Assembly (NCBI RefSeq): GCF_001017125.1
Contig: NZ_JXOJ01000002.1
Location: 347,033-411,032 of the forward strand
From: Methanoculleus sediminis
Lineage (GTDB): Archaea > Halobacteriota > Methanomicrobia > Methanomicrobiales > Methanoculleaceae
DNA: 64,000 bases
Direction of reading: 5' to 3'
Shown here: positions 44,866 through 53,459 of the stretch, in pieces
Layout: each line of letters begins with the position of its first letter
How positions within the stretch are numbered: the first letter of the stretch is position 1
Translations under genes and position numbers: made by a program
The notes under the pieces: model-generated
The model's input: only the letters and a program-made list of their open reading frames with translations
Told to the model about the DNA's origin: nothing
Database searches by the model: none

Positions 44866-45879
44866 ATGAAAATCGACCTCTCTCGTGTAGCGATCATCGC
44901 ACGAAAGGAGTTCGCCGACCACCTCACCGACCGGACGTTCCTCCTGGTGCTCGCGCTCTTCGGCATTCTGACTCTCTTTGCCCTGGAGCGAGGCCTTGCT
45001 AGTTACACGAATGCAATGGAGTGGTATGTGTTTCTCCTGGAGAGGGCGGCGCGTGCCGACCACTTATCGACATCGCCGTTTACATCTTCTCCTAACCTCC
45101 CATCGGTGTTGTGGATCTTCCTCGGCGTAGGGGAAAAGTTCCTCCTCTTCGGGCCGTTGCTCGCGATCGCCGTGGGGTTCGACCTCATCTCCGGGGAGCG
45201 TTCGACCCGGTCGCTCCGGATGCTCCTCTCCCGGCCGGTCTATCGCGACGAGGTCATCACCGGAAAGGCCGTAGGCGGCGCCGTCGTGCTGGTGCTTGCA
45301 TCGGCCGTGCCGTTCATCCTGGCGCTGGGTGCGGTGCTCGTCGCCGGGCTTACCGTCACCCCTCATGATGCGGCAATCGTGGTGCTCTGCTGGGGCGCCA
45401 CGATCCTCTACCTGCTCGCGTACTTCGGCGTCGCCGTTGCATTCTCCGCATTCAGCGAAGACGGCGGCCGGGCGCTCGCCTGGGCGATGGCGATCTTCAT
45501 CCTCTTCTCGGCGATAGTGCCCGTCGTTGCAGAGAGTTCGGCCGTCTCAGCCGCCGGCCCCATCCCGGCGTGGCCCGGCGACAATCCCACGCCGGACGAG
45601 GTACAGCAGTACCTGGAGGAGAGGAACGATCGCAGCGCGACGTACGACGATGTCAAGAACACCATTCTGGCACTCAGCCCCAACGGCAACTATGAAACGA
45701 TGATAAAGATGCTGGGGTCCCTTCATTCCGGCGGCGGGGACGGGGGAGCCGTTGCGGAAGAACCCGGTCTCAAAGATGTGCTGGGCCGATTCTGGCAGAA
45801 TATCGTCGGTCTCGTTGCGTTCCCGATGATCTTCCTCGCCGTCGCCTATGTGCGGTTCATGCGGATCGACTTGCGGTAA
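44866..45879 (+). CDS. ABC-2 type permease 2 (NosY-like)
   Basis: The protein has about 337 residues and is a paralogue of its two neighbours: ARKEFADHLTDRTFLLVLALFG, GFDLISGERSTRSLRMLLSRPVYRDEVITGKAVGG, and C-terminus FMRIDLR. The extracellular loops differ strongly. ATG 44866 is preferred because GGTGAT lies 6 nt upstream; ATG 44848 is also in frame and overlaps permease 1. A gap of 185 bp with no gene follows. Confidence 0.85.
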   Translation: MKIDLSRVAIIARKEFADHLTDRTFLLVLALFGILTLFALERGLASYTNAMEWYVFLLERAARADHLSTSPFTSSPNLPSVLWIFLGVGEKFLLFGPLLAIAVGFDLISGERSTRSLRMLLSRPVYRDEVITGKAVGGAVVLVLASAVPFILALGAVLVAGLTVTPHDAAIVVLCWGATILYLLAYFGVAVAFSAFSEDGGRALAWAMAIFILFSAIVPVVAESSAVSAAGPIPAWPGDNPTPDEVQQYLEERNDRSATYDDVKNTILALSPNGNYETMIKMLGSLHSGGGDGGAVAEEPGLKDVLGRFWQNIVGLVAFPMIFLAVAYVRFMRIDLR

Positions 45880-46064
45880 CAATCTGGATGCAAAATGACA
45901 ACAATGCTGTATTTTCCGGTAATATGCGGGGTCTCCCCGAAAACCCGGTCCCCGTCATCCGTGATGAGACATACAGGTGACGGCGCGGTGTCGACACACA
46001 CCCTCATCATGCGGCGTTACAGCGGCGTTCTGCCTCCCCTGTCCTCCACCGGAGGTGGCGTTCC

Positions 46065-47108
46065 GTGACGTCCGGCCTCTTCGTCGTGCTGCAGAAAGAG
46101 TTCGTCGACCAGTCGACCAGCCGGCGTTTCCTCTGCATATTTGCGCTGTTCTTGCTCATCTCCGCGATCGGCGTCCACGACGGCGCGAACCAGTATGGGG
46201 ATATGCTTGCATCGTACGCACAGCAGATGCAGTCCGTCTCCTCCGACACCTATATGCCGAGGTATATGCCCGAAAAGCCGTCACCCCTGCTCATATTTAC
46301 GAAGATGGCCGATTACTTCGTGATGTTCGGGGTGTTCCTCGGCATCGCCATGGGGTTCGACCTCGTCTCAAAAGAAAAGGAGACCCGGTCGCTCAAGACC
46401 CTCCTCTCTCACCCGGTCTACCGGGACGAGGTCGTGAACGGAAAAGCACTCGGCAGCGCCCTGGTCCTGGCGATCGCCCTCGGCGCGACGGTCGCGGTAT
46501 CGGTCGCCATCCTCCTTGTTGTGGGTATCGTACCCACCATGGACGAACTGGGTGCAATCCTGGTGTTTACCGTTGTCTCCGGGATATTTGTTCTGACCTA
46601 CTTCTCGCTGGCTCTCCTGATGTCCGCCGTCGCGCCGGACAGCGGAACCGCCCTCATCTTTACTCTGATTATCTTTTTGCTCATCTCATCAGCGGTACCG
46701 ATCTTCGGGTGGACAGCCGCCGAGATGATTGCCGGTTCGCCTCCCGAACAGCCTGCCGGGGTCCAGGGAACTTTTTATACCCCCATGAATGTCGACCCGG
46801 AGGAATTCGAGCAGTATGAGCAGGAGATGCGGTCTTACTGGGAAAAGCGGGCCGCGGCATCATCGCTGATCTCGCTGCTCTCCCCGAACGTCAACTATCA
46901 GAAGACCGCAACGGCCGTCACCAACCCAAAGATTGCCATGACAATGGATAATAATCCTTACTCGTTCACCGAGGGGCCGCCGGAGACACAGCCCGGCCTG
47001 GACGAAATTCTCGGCAGGATATGGGCAAACATTGTTGCACTCATCACGCTGCCGTGCGTATTCTTCGCCGCCGCATACGTGGGGTTCATGCGGATGGATA
47101 TCCGGTAA
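46065..47108 (+). CDS. ABC-2 type permease 3 (NosY-like)
   Basis: The 347-residue paralogue has QKEFVDQSTSRRFLCIFALFLL, GFDLVSKEKETRSLKTLLSHPVYRDEVVNGKALG, a Met/Tyr-rich outer loop, and ends FMRMDIR. It begins with GTG 46065, supported by GGAGGTG 7 nt upstream. Together with permeases 1 and 2 it forms a triplet without any ATPase gene, bracketed by the two repeat copies at 43180 and 47284. Confidence 0.85.
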   Translation: MTSGLFVVLQKEFVDQSTSRRFLCIFALFLLISAIGVHDGANQYGDMLASYAQQMQSVSSDTYMPRYMPEKPSPLLIFTKMADYFVMFGVFLGIAMGFDLVSKEKETRSLKTLLSHPVYRDEVVNGKALGSALVLAIALGATVAVSVAILLVVGIVPTMDELGAILVFTVVSGIFVLTYFSLALLMSAVAPDSGTALIFTLIIFLLISSAVPIFGWTAAEMIAGSPPEQPAGVQGTFYTPMNVDPEEFEQYEQEMRSYWEKRAAASSLISLLSPNVNYQKTATAVTNPKIAMTMDNNPYSFTEGPPETQPGLDEILGRIWANIVALITLPCVFFAAAYVGFMRMDIR

Positions 47109-47657
47109 TGGTCCAGCCCCGGGTGCGCGTACTCTGCCTGCAGCCGGTTTCCAGGGGAAGCACCGGAGTACCAGGCTCCGATATCTGCAGGCCTGCTCTT
47201 TTCCCTAGACCGGGATCTTTGAACGCCCGGACGAATTGGTGGTTGTCCTAGAAAAGGTATAAGGAATAACAACGGAGTTCTGCTTGGCGATACCGCATGC
47301 GGTATCCCACCGGGGGCTGAGACCCTCGATTGGCGTCGTGTCCCTGCCCCTGGAGCATACCCGGAGAACACGGGCCCACAACCACTATTCCCGCCAGCAG
47401 CCCCATGTTCTCCGGGATGCGCATGAATGGTTGTTCGAAACCCTGAGGTCAAAACGCCTCTTCGGCATCAGCTCATCCACCGTGGCGCTGCCGATTGCGG
47501 CGTTATCTCCGTGCCGGCGGGATGGAACGCGTTCACACCGAACTGTCCGAAACGTGGACGGCGGCCGGGGCGACGGGCAGGGGCCGCCCCTGTCCGTCCT
47601 CATGATCGCACGAAGGCTCGTTATGATGATTGAACCGGGAACGCATTTTGCAGGAGC
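47109..47657. other. Intergenic region with repeat copy B
   Basis: About 550 bp hold no gene that I can support. A TATA-like GGTATAAGG (47255-47263) precedes repeat copy B (47284-47370). The stretch 47400-47640 has open frames on both strands but no recognisable protein or ribosome-binding site. Confidence 0.4.
47284..47370. repeat. Repeat copy B with 18-bp palindrome
   Basis: Second copy of the element at 43180-43265. The same perfect palindrome is at 47289-47306 and the same TCGATTGGCGTCGTGTCCC follows after about 20 bp. The copies are in the same orientation and about 4.1 kb apart. Confidence 0.75.
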
Positions 47658-48086
47658 GTGATTCCAGTCCTTCTCATCGCGGTGGCCTGTATGACGGTTA
47701 CGCTGTTCTGGCCGGACGGAGAGGTGCACGTTATAGACACCGCGAGCGGGCGTATCGTCTTTTGCGAGAACGTCACCGCCGGCACCCATCCCCAGGGGCG
47801 GGTCTGGATCGACTCGGACCTCAACGAGACGGTCGCCTCTTCCGGCACGGATGTCGTGGCCGGGCTCGGGAGGAACATGTTTACGGTGACCTGCGCCAAC
47901 CGGAACTATGGGATCTTCGATCCTGCCCGTGCCTCGTTCACGCTGACCGTCCGGGATGCAGCGGGCAGGCCGTACAGCGAATCCGTCACCATGGACCGGG
48001 CCGGTACAAAGACCCTGTCCGTCTCGTTCGACGCGGAGGAAGCGGGCGAGGGGGCGTTTCGGATCTCCGCGACGAGTTTTCGTTAA
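47658..48086 (+). CDS. Putative archaellin/pilin-like or secreted hypothetical protein
   Basis: The 142-residue protein begins with a hydrophobic helix (MIPVLLIAVACMTVTLFWPDG) and has a beta-rich outer part (VWIDSDLNETVASSGTDVVAGLGRNMFTVTC ... SFTLTVRDAAGRPYSESVTM). The start is GTG 47658 with GGAG just upstream. I do not recognise a family; the anchor and beta-rich part suggest a surface protein. The name is only a guess. Confidence 0.55.
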   Translation: MIPVLLIAVACMTVTLFWPDGEVHVIDTASGRIVFCENVTAGTHPQGRVWIDSDLNETVASSGTDVVAGLGRNMFTVTCANRNYGIFDPARASFTLTVRDAAGRPYSESVTMDRAGTKTLSVSFDAEEAGEGAFRISATSFR

Positions 48087-48196
48087 GACCGGCAGCGACA
48101 GAAGGGGGCGACCCGGCGAGGGCATAGATCCTCCCCGCTCAGAGACCCCCACGCGACCGCTCGACCTCCTAGAGCATCCCCTCGTCGGATGCCGTA

Positions 48197-48404
48197 TCAC
48201 CGCAGTTCCTCGATCCTCCACCCGAGGTAGTCCCGGATCACCGTGAACGCCAGCCCCGGCGGGATCGCGCCCTGCTCGGCGACGATCAGGTCGACGTACT
48301 CCGCGGGCGTCACGTCGAAGGCCGGGTTTCGGACCCGGACGAAGGGGAGTTCCTCCGCCACCGCCCGGGGCAGAACCTCGTAGGGGTGCCGCTCCTCGAT
48401 CGAG
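48197..48404 (-). pseudogene. Truncated copy of the ribose-1,5-bisphosphate isomerase C-terminus
   Basis: The last 68 or so residues (EVLPRAVAEELPFVRVRNPAF ... DYLGWRIEELR) match the end of the intact isomerase at 40266-41195 with few changes, on the opposite strand. Nothing of the first three quarters remains. Similarity stops at about 48403, where the sequence turns into a permease remnant. The frame stays open to 48454, but that part is not isomerase. DNA differences at third positions show that it is not a recent exact copy. Confidence 0.85.
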
Positions 48405-48410
48405 ACATCG

Positions 48411-48461
48411 TTGTTCGTCTTCACACAGTATCTGTGCCTTGTGCGGATGGACATCCGATGA
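48411..48461 (+). pseudogene. Remnant of an ABC-2 permease C-terminus
   Basis: The plus strand reads LFVFTQYLCLVRMDIR and then TGA, the same ending (Y-x-x-x-x-RMDIR or RMDVR) as the three permeases at 43857-47108. No upstream part of a permease exists; the reading joins directly to the isomerase fragment. The match is short, so this is moderately supported. Confidence 0.5.
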
Positions 48462-48503
48462 CGGGGGGCCGGTCCAAGCCTGAATGCGCGCCCTCCCCCT
48501 GGC

Positions 48504-49232
48504 TCACTCCCAGCAGAACGTTTCCATGTCGTACCCGGCGTGCGGCATCCCCGGCGGGACCAGGTGGCTCATGTGGACGCACCGGTAGTCCCTCGCCCCG
48601 ACGCCGCGGGCGAACCGGACCGCCTCGGCGTAGTTCATGTGCTTGGTGATGGAGTAGCCTTCGGGAGCGATGGCGTCGACGAAGAGGAGATCGATATCGG
48701 TATTTTCGAGGAGATCCCTGCTCCTCTTCGGGATATCCTCCCGCGTGTCGGCGGTGTAGGCGACCGTCACGCCGTCGTGCTCGATCAGAAGCCCGCAGGT
48801 GTAGACCGGCGGGTGGTTCACCTCAAAAAACGTGAAGGTCACGCCGAAGAGGTCGAACGGCTCGTAGACCGGGACCGGGTGCTTCTCGAACGGCAGGAAG
48901 TGGAGGTAGCCCGAGCAGTAGTCCATCACCGGCGGCGCCGCGTAGGCCGGAGGCACCTTCTGCACCCGGTAGAACTCCCCGAACCCGATGAAGTGGTCGT
49001 AATGGCCGTGCGACCAGAGGACGGCGTCGATGTGGGGCGAACAGGCCCGGAGGAGTTGCTGCCGGAGATCCGGGGAAGAATCGATGAGAATGTGCCTGCC
49101 CTCCGTCTCGACGAGGAGGGACGTCCGGAGCCGTGACCGCCCCGCCGCGATCATCGCGCGGCAGTTCTCGCAGTCGCACCCCACCTTCGGCGTCCCGATG
49201 GCGTCCCCGGTCCCGAGCAGCGTGATACGCAT
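48504..49232 (-). CDS. MBL-fold metallohydrolase (PhnP-like)
   Basis: The 242-residue protein has GTGDAIGTPKVGCDCENCR near the start, with a CxCxxC set as in PhnP-type phosphodiesterases. The metal motif is SHGHYDHFIGFGEF, followed by VAYTADTRED and a final HMSHLVPP. Members hydrolyse cyclic phosphate or phosphodiester bonds; the substrate here is unknown. It follows the AAA ATPase gene after 1 bp, so the two are one operon. Confidence 0.87.
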   Translation of the reverse strand: MRITLLGTGDAIGTPKVGCDCENCRAMIAAGRSRLRTSLLVETEGRHILIDSSPDLRQQLLRACSPHIDAVLWSHGHYDHFIGFGEFYRVQKVPPAYAAPPVMDYCSGYLHFLPFEKHPVPVYEPFDLFGVTFTFFEVNHPPVYTCGLLIEHDGVTVAYTADTREDIPKRSRDLLENTDIDLLFVDAIAPEGYSITKHMNYAEAVRFARGVGARDYRCVHMSHLVPPGMPHAGYDMETFCWE

Positions 49233-49233
49233 C

Positions 49234-50520
49234 TTAGCGCCCTGTCCGGATGACGTTCCTCTCCTCCGCCCGGAGGAGCCCCTGCTCGATGTCCACCGGG
49301 TCGACCCGGTGCCGGTCCTCCATCAGCGCCGACATCACCGCTTCTTTCATCATCATCCTCAGATCGGAGCCAGAGAACCCCTCCGTGCGGGCGGCAAGGT
49401 CTGCGAAGTCGCAGTCGCACTCGATCGTGGCGGCGACCTTCTCGAGGATTGCCTGCCGCATCTCCCGGTCGGGGAGCGGGAACTCCACCACCTCGTCAAA
49501 GCGCCGCCAGGCCGCCTCGTCGAGGATACGGGGGTGGTTCGTCGCCCCGATGAGGAGGACGCCGTTCTTGACGAAACTGATCTGGTCGATGTTTTTGAGG
49601 AGCATGTTCACCGCGCGTTTCATCGCGCCGTGGTCGTCGCTGACCCGGGTCTTCGCGACGAAGTCGAACTCGTCGATGAAGAGGATGCAGGGCGAGAGTT
49701 TCTTCGCGAGGTCGAAGATCCGGTCGATGTTCTTCGAGGTCTCGCCCAGGTACTGGGAGGTGACCATCGCGAGACGGACCTCGAGCACCGGCATGTGGAG
49801 CGTCCGCGACATCGCGAGCGCAAGCGAGGTCTTCCCGGTTCCAGGCGGGCCGACGAAGAGGAGCCGGCCGAACTCGTAGATGCCGTGCCGCTTTAAGAAG
49901 TCGCGGTGCTCGAGGGCGACGCCGATCTTCTTGATGGTCTCCTCCTGCCGGGGCGTGCAGACCAGTTTCGCAAGCGTGAACTCGACCTCGTCCGGTGCGC
50001 TGATGATGATGAGGTCGCGGGCCTCCCGCATCTCTTCGCTCTCCCCGATGATCCGGGAGACCTTCGCTTCCACGTACTCCCGGGTATCCTCGAACCGGCG
50101 ATTTTTCGCCCGGACGTCGCGGTACCGGGCTGCAACGCCGTCTTTCCCGTCAAAGAAGTACGCGAGGACGGGGTTCTCCCCGACCCTTTCCTCGCCGCCT
50201 TTCTTGAGGAACCATCCCGCCGCCGTGTCGAGCGAAGGCAGGTTCAGCCGCTGCCCGAACTCGTCGTAACCGACGAACGGATTTGCGCGAACGGCCTGGT
50301 AGACGGCATCCGGGGTACCGAGCACCTTCTTGATCGCTCCCTCGCTCACAATCAGGGGACGCTTCACCTCGCGGCTCCCGCCGCTCCCGGCACCGAAGAA
50401 CTCCCGGCATCGCGGGTGAAGGTCGTTGATATCGAGTTCCTCGTTCCGGTTGAATATCTCCGCGGTGAGCAGGAGTTCCATGATGGCGAGGACGTCACGT
50501 GTACCTGTGTCGCCGGTCAT
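49234..50520 (-). CDS. AAA family ATPase
   Basis: The 428-residue protein has an N-terminal domain (1-195) with no recognised family, a helical start (ELLLTAEIFNRNEELDINDLHPRCREFF) and a DNA/peptide-binding look. A single AAA module follows: Walker A GPPGTGKTS, Walker B CILFIDEFDF, sensor 1 GATNHPRILD, the Arg finger region WRRFDEVVEF, and a small lid domain SGSDLRMMMKEAV. It resembles FtsH/proteasome-type AAA ATPases but without protease or coiled coil. Its partner may be the co-transcribed MBL hydrolase; that is an inference. Confidence 0.86.
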   Translation of the reverse strand: MTGDTGTRDVLAIMELLLTAEIFNRNEELDINDLHPRCREFFGAGSGGSREVKRPLIVSEGAIKKVLGTPDAVYQAVRANPFVGYDEFGQRLNLPSLDTAAGWFLKKGGEERVGENPVLAYFFDGKDGVAARYRDVRAKNRRFEDTREYVEAKVSRIIGESEEMREARDLIIISAPDEVEFTLAKLVCTPRQEETIKKIGVALEHRDFLKRHGIYEFGRLLFVGPPGTGKTSLALAMSRTLHMPVLEVRLAMVTSQYLGETSKNIDRIFDLAKKLSPCILFIDEFDFVAKTRVSDDHGAMKRAVNMLLKNIDQISFVKNGVLLIGATNHPRILDEAAWRRFDEVVEFPLPDREMRQAILEKVAATIECDCDFADLAARTEGFSGSDLRMMMKEAVMSALMEDRHRVDPVDIEQGLLRAEERNVIRTGR

Positions 50521-50564
50521 ATCTATGAGCAGACATATTTGCGCGCGGCATCAATAAGCGTAAC

Positions 50565-51446
50565 TCACCGGGTGGTGACCTCGCACCCCTCTTCCGTGAC
50601 GAACATGGTGTGCTCCGCCTGCGAGACGAACGAACCCGGGACGTCGTGCAGCACCGGGAAGGGATGAAGGATCCCGTTCCGCACAAGGGTTGAGAGCCCG
50701 ATCTCGACCTTGTCCCCCGGAACCCAGCGGCGGGAGAACGGGAGCCCCCTGCGCGGCCGGGCGGTCTCGAGGATCCGCTTTGCCGACGGGAGGCGTGCGG
50801 GCCGGGCTGCGATCTGTTTGTAGATCTCCACCCTCGGGGCTTCGGTGACCTTCCCCGACCCTGTCGTCGCGAAGGGCTCGATTGCAAAGACCATCCCTTC
50901 TTCGAGGACAGTGCCGCCGTTCATCGCGACGTTCGGAATCATGGGCTTTCCGTGGAGGTCGTAGCGGTCGAGGCCGTGTCCGGTGAGGTTTCCGACCGGT
51001 TTGTAGCCGTGCTCCTCGATCGCCGCCTGGATGATCGTCCCGAGTTCCCCGGTGACGACTCCCGGCCGGACGGCCCCGATCGCCGCTTCGAGGGCCGCCC
51101 GGGACGCCTCGACGAGCGGCCCGTGGTCGCCGAGGTCGACGGTCATCGCGGTGTCGGCGATGTAGCCGTCGACGTGGATCCCGAGATCGACCTTGACGAG
51201 GTCGCCCCGGGCGAAGATCCGCTCGTCCCCGGGCATGGCGGTGTCGTGGGCCGCGGCCTCGTTGAAGGAGACGTTTAAGGGGAAGGCGAGCAGCGCCCCC
51301 TCCTTCGTCACCATATTCTCCGTCTCTTCAACCATATCGAGGAGGGGCGCCCCCTCCTTCACGAGCCCCGCGCCCCGGCGGAGCACCTTCCTTGCCAGCG
51401 CCCCTGCTTCCCGGTAGGCGTCGTAAACTTCGTCGTCCATGATCAT
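50565..51446 (-). CDS. map: Type II methionine aminopeptidase
   Basis: The 293-residue enzyme removes the initiator Met from new proteins. Metal ligands appear in KVDLGIHVDGYIADTAMTVDL (two Asp), GHGLDRYDLHG (His), VFAIEPFATTG (Glu) and MFVTEEG (final Glu). The insert of about 60 residues near RILETARPRRGLPFSRRW is the type II mark. It overlaps the upstream M24 gene by 4 bp. Confidence 0.95.
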   Translation of the reverse strand: MIMDDEVYDAYREAGALARKVLRRGAGLVKEGAPLLDMVEETENMVTKEGALLAFPLNVSFNEAAAHDTAMPGDERIFARGDLVKVDLGIHVDGYIADTAMTVDLGDHGPLVEASRAALEAAIGAVRPGVVTGELGTIIQAAIEEHGYKPVGNLTGHGLDRYDLHGKPMIPNVAMNGGTVLEEGMVFAIEPFATTGSGKVTEAPRVEIYKQIAARPARLPSAKRILETARPRRGLPFSRRWVPGDKVEIGLSTLVRNGILHPFPVLHDVPGSFVSQAEHTMFVTEEGCEVTTR

Positions 51447-52573
51447 AGCGTGAGCTCCTCTCCGTATTGGGTGAACCGGTCAAACCCGGTCTCTGTCACC
51501 GCGCCCATATCCTCCAGGCGGACGCCGCCGGTTCCGGGGTAGTAGAGCCCCGGTTCGATCGTGACGACGTTGCCGGCACAGAGCTCCCCGCCCTGCGGCC
51601 CGAGCGACGGCTCTTCATGCACCTCGAGCCCGACGCCGTGGCCGAGGCTGTGGGTGAACCCCTGCGTGTTGCTCTCGTAGCCGCGGTCGCGGAAGAACTC
51701 GACCGTCGCGCGGTAGAGATCGGCGCCGACGGCACCGGCACGGAGCATCGATACGGCGTGGGTCTTTGCGTCCCGCACAGCCTCGTACATCTCCCGGATT
51801 GCAGGAGAGGGCTCGCCTTTCACGACCGTCCGGGTCATGTCGGCGTGATAGCCGGTCAGTTCGTCCTGCGGGTAGATGTCGATGACGATCGGTTCGTTCT
51901 CCCGGAGCGGCCCTGCGCCGGGGCTGTGGGGGAGCGCGGTGTCGGGCCCGCAGGAGACGATGGTGTCGACCCCGCGGTAGCCGTGGGCGAGCAGGTAGGC
52001 GTGCATCCCGGCGCGGACGGCTTCGGAGGTGAGGGGCGCGCCATCCCGGTAAAGGACGCCCCCTTTCGGGACGGACGACCGGATGAGCGCCATCCCGTGC
52101 TCCATCGCGGCCTCGGTGGCCCGCTGGACCGAGCGTATCCGCTCGATCTCTTCCGGCGCCTTGACCGCCCGCATCGCCTCGACCGCTCCCCGCTCGTCGA
52201 GCACGACCGGGTGGAAGGACTCGAGTTCTCTCGCGAGGGCGAGCGGGAAGTTCGCGGGGACGAGGACGGGGCCGCCGGCGAGGTCGGCGATCATGTGGGC
52301 GGTCGCACGCCAGCGCGGCTCTCCGGCCTTGATGTAATCGAGATACCCGGCATCGGCACGGGTGGCGACCGCCGCCGTCGATTCCCGGACCGCACGTTCG
52401 TGCTCCATCTGCGGGACGACGATCATCCCGCGCTCGCCAGGCTTCTGGACGTAGACCACGGGGTCGGTGGTGCGGAACCGGGTCAGATAGCGCACGTTGG
52501 CATCCAGAGATGAGCCGTAGGCCGCGTATGCCGCGGTATCCGCGTCCCGGATAGCCGAATCCAGTCCATTCAT
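51443..52573 (-). CDS. M24 family (Xaa-Pro) aminopeptidase
   Basis: The protein has about 376 residues: an N-terminal creatinase-like domain and a C-terminal pita-bread domain. Metal ligands lie in IDIYPQDELTGYHADMTRTV (two Asp), THSLGHGVGLEVHEEP (His), VTIEPGLYYPG (Glu) and LEDMGAVTETGF (Glu). It should be a proline peptidase. ATG 52573 is chosen over the upstream in-frame start at 52645 because that would extend past the shared promoter into the neighbouring gene. Confidence 0.92.
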   Translation of the reverse strand: MNGLDSAIRDADTAAYAAYGSSLDANVRYLTRFRTTDPVVYVQKPGERGMIVVPQMEHERAVRESTAAVATRADAGYLDYIKAGEPRWRATAHMIADLAGGPVLVPANFPLALARELESFHPVVLDERGAVEAMRAVKAPEEIERIRSVQRATEAAMEHGMALIRSSVPKGGVLYRDGAPLTSEAVRAGMHAYLLAHGYRGVDTIVSCGPDTALPHSPGAGPLRENEPIVIDIYPQDELTGYHADMTRTVVKGEPSPAIREMYEAVRDAKTHAVSMLRAGAVGADLYRATVEFFRDRGYESNTQGFTHSLGHGVGLEVHEEPSLGPQGGELCAGNVVTIEPGLYYPGTGGVRLEDMGAVTETGFDRFTQYGEELTL

Positions 52574-52599
52574 TCTACCAACTCTTCCGTTGAAACCAC

Positions 52600-52611
52600 A
52601 AGTACTTTTAC
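52600..52611. promoter_or_regulatory. Bidirectional TATA element of M24 peptidase and small membrane gene
   Basis: AAGTACTTTTAC (complement GTAAAAGTACTT) is the only AT-rich box in the 59-bp gap. It is about 27 nt from ATG 52633 on the plus side (leaderless) and about 33 nt from ATG 52573 on the minus side. Confidence 0.45.
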
Positions 52612-52632
52612 CCCCGCGTTCAAGTATGAATA

Positions 52633-52866
52633 ATGGATGAGGCAACCAAACAGGTCTTCAAGGCAAAGTTCGTCATGCTGACGGTCATGCTCAACGTCAT
52701 CGTCCTCTGCTTCGCCATGGGTGTCTTCGTCCTCTTCCGGTTCGCGCCCGAAGGGACCATCGGCCTTGCGATCGGCCTTCTCCTCCTCACGGTAGGGGCG
52801 GCCCTCTCCATATCGTTCCGGAAGCAGTATGCGCAGACGAAGGTCTGGCTGCACGAACAACCATAA
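52633..52866 (+). CDS. Small membrane protein, two helices
   Basis: The 77-residue protein has a short charged N-terminus (MDEATKQVFKAKFV), two hydrophobic helices (VMLTVMLNVIVLCFAMGVFV and GLAIGLLLLTVGAALSISF) and a C-terminal polar tail. I do not recognise a family. It is likely to be leaderless (see the promoter at 52600). The wHTH gene follows after 31 bp. Confidence 0.65.
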   Translation: MDEATKQVFKAKFVMLTVMLNVIVLCFAMGVFVLFRFAPEGTIGLAIGLLLLTVGAALSISFRKQYAQTKVWLHEQP

Positions 52867-52897
52867 GAGTGCGCGTTGCACCCACGCGGGTAAATCC

Positions 52898-53197
52898 ATG
52901 CTGGCAAAGATCAAATCCGAGATTGAACTTGTCTCAAGGCACCTGGAGGTGATCCGGGCGGTCGTGGAGCACCAGCCCATCGGCATCATGAAACTCGCCG
53001 ACATCCTGGATCTCCCCTACCACCGGGTCCGCTACTCGCTACGCATCCTGGAGCAGGAGGGATACATCCGCGCCTCGCCGGCCGGCGCGGTGGCGACACC
53101 CCTTGCAGGCGACCTTCTTTCTACTCTGGACGCCGAGGTCGACGAATTGATCGATCTTCTCCTGGTTATCCGGAAAGAGAATTCCCGTAATGTTTAA
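52898..53197 (+). CDS. Winged-helix DNA-binding protein
   Basis: The 99-residue protein is a small winged helix: AKIKSEIELVSRHLEVIRAVVEHQPIGIMKLADILDLPYHRVRYSLRILEQEGYIRASPAG, then a helix TLDAEVDELIDLLLVIRKEN. It is a typical haloarchaeal/methanogen stand-alone regulator. The start is ATG 52898; a frame opening at 52829 would overlap the previous gene. A decayed copy of its last 60-70 bp lies at 55095. The tRNA-Asn gene follows after 35 bp. Confidence 0.82.
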   Translation: MLAKIKSEIELVSRHLEVIRAVVEHQPIGIMKLADILDLPYHRVRYSLRILEQEGYIRASPAGAVATPLAGDLLSTLDAEVDELIDLLLVIRKENSRNV

Positions 53198-53232
53198 TAC
53201 GATTCAGTCAAGACATTATAGAGCACTTGTGT

Positions 53233-53305
53233 GCCGCCATAACTCAGTTGGTAGAGTGGCTGGCTGTTAACCAGCATGTCACAGGTTCGAGTCCTGTTGG
53301 CGGCG
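53233..53305 (+). tRNA. tRNA-Asn (anticodon GTT)
   Basis: The cloverleaf is complete: acceptor GCCGCCA/TGGCGGC, D stem ACTC/GAGT, anticodon stem GCTGG/CCAGC with loop CTGTTAA, T stem ACAGG/CCTGT with loop TTCGAGT, and discriminator G at 53305. No intron and no encoded CCA. A TATA-like TTTAATA at 53193-53199 would start transcription about 12 nt before the tRNA. Confidence 0.96.
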
Positions 53306-53459
53306 TTCCCGTCTTCTCCCTCTTCAGCAGAACAGCGCTCCGTCGCACCCCGTCTCTTCGTTCCCCGATATCTCCCCCGGGTGCACGAAGACCCGTGCCA
53401 CCCCGTTGCCTTAACCGCTTTTCAAAACGCCTAAATCCGCAGAACTCAAACCTCCGGCT

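Noticed and set aside
48175-48195. Possible third copy of the palindrome element (GGATGCCGTATC)
   Set aside because: Only about ten bases resemble half of the palindrome, and the TCGATTGGCGTCGTG block is absent.
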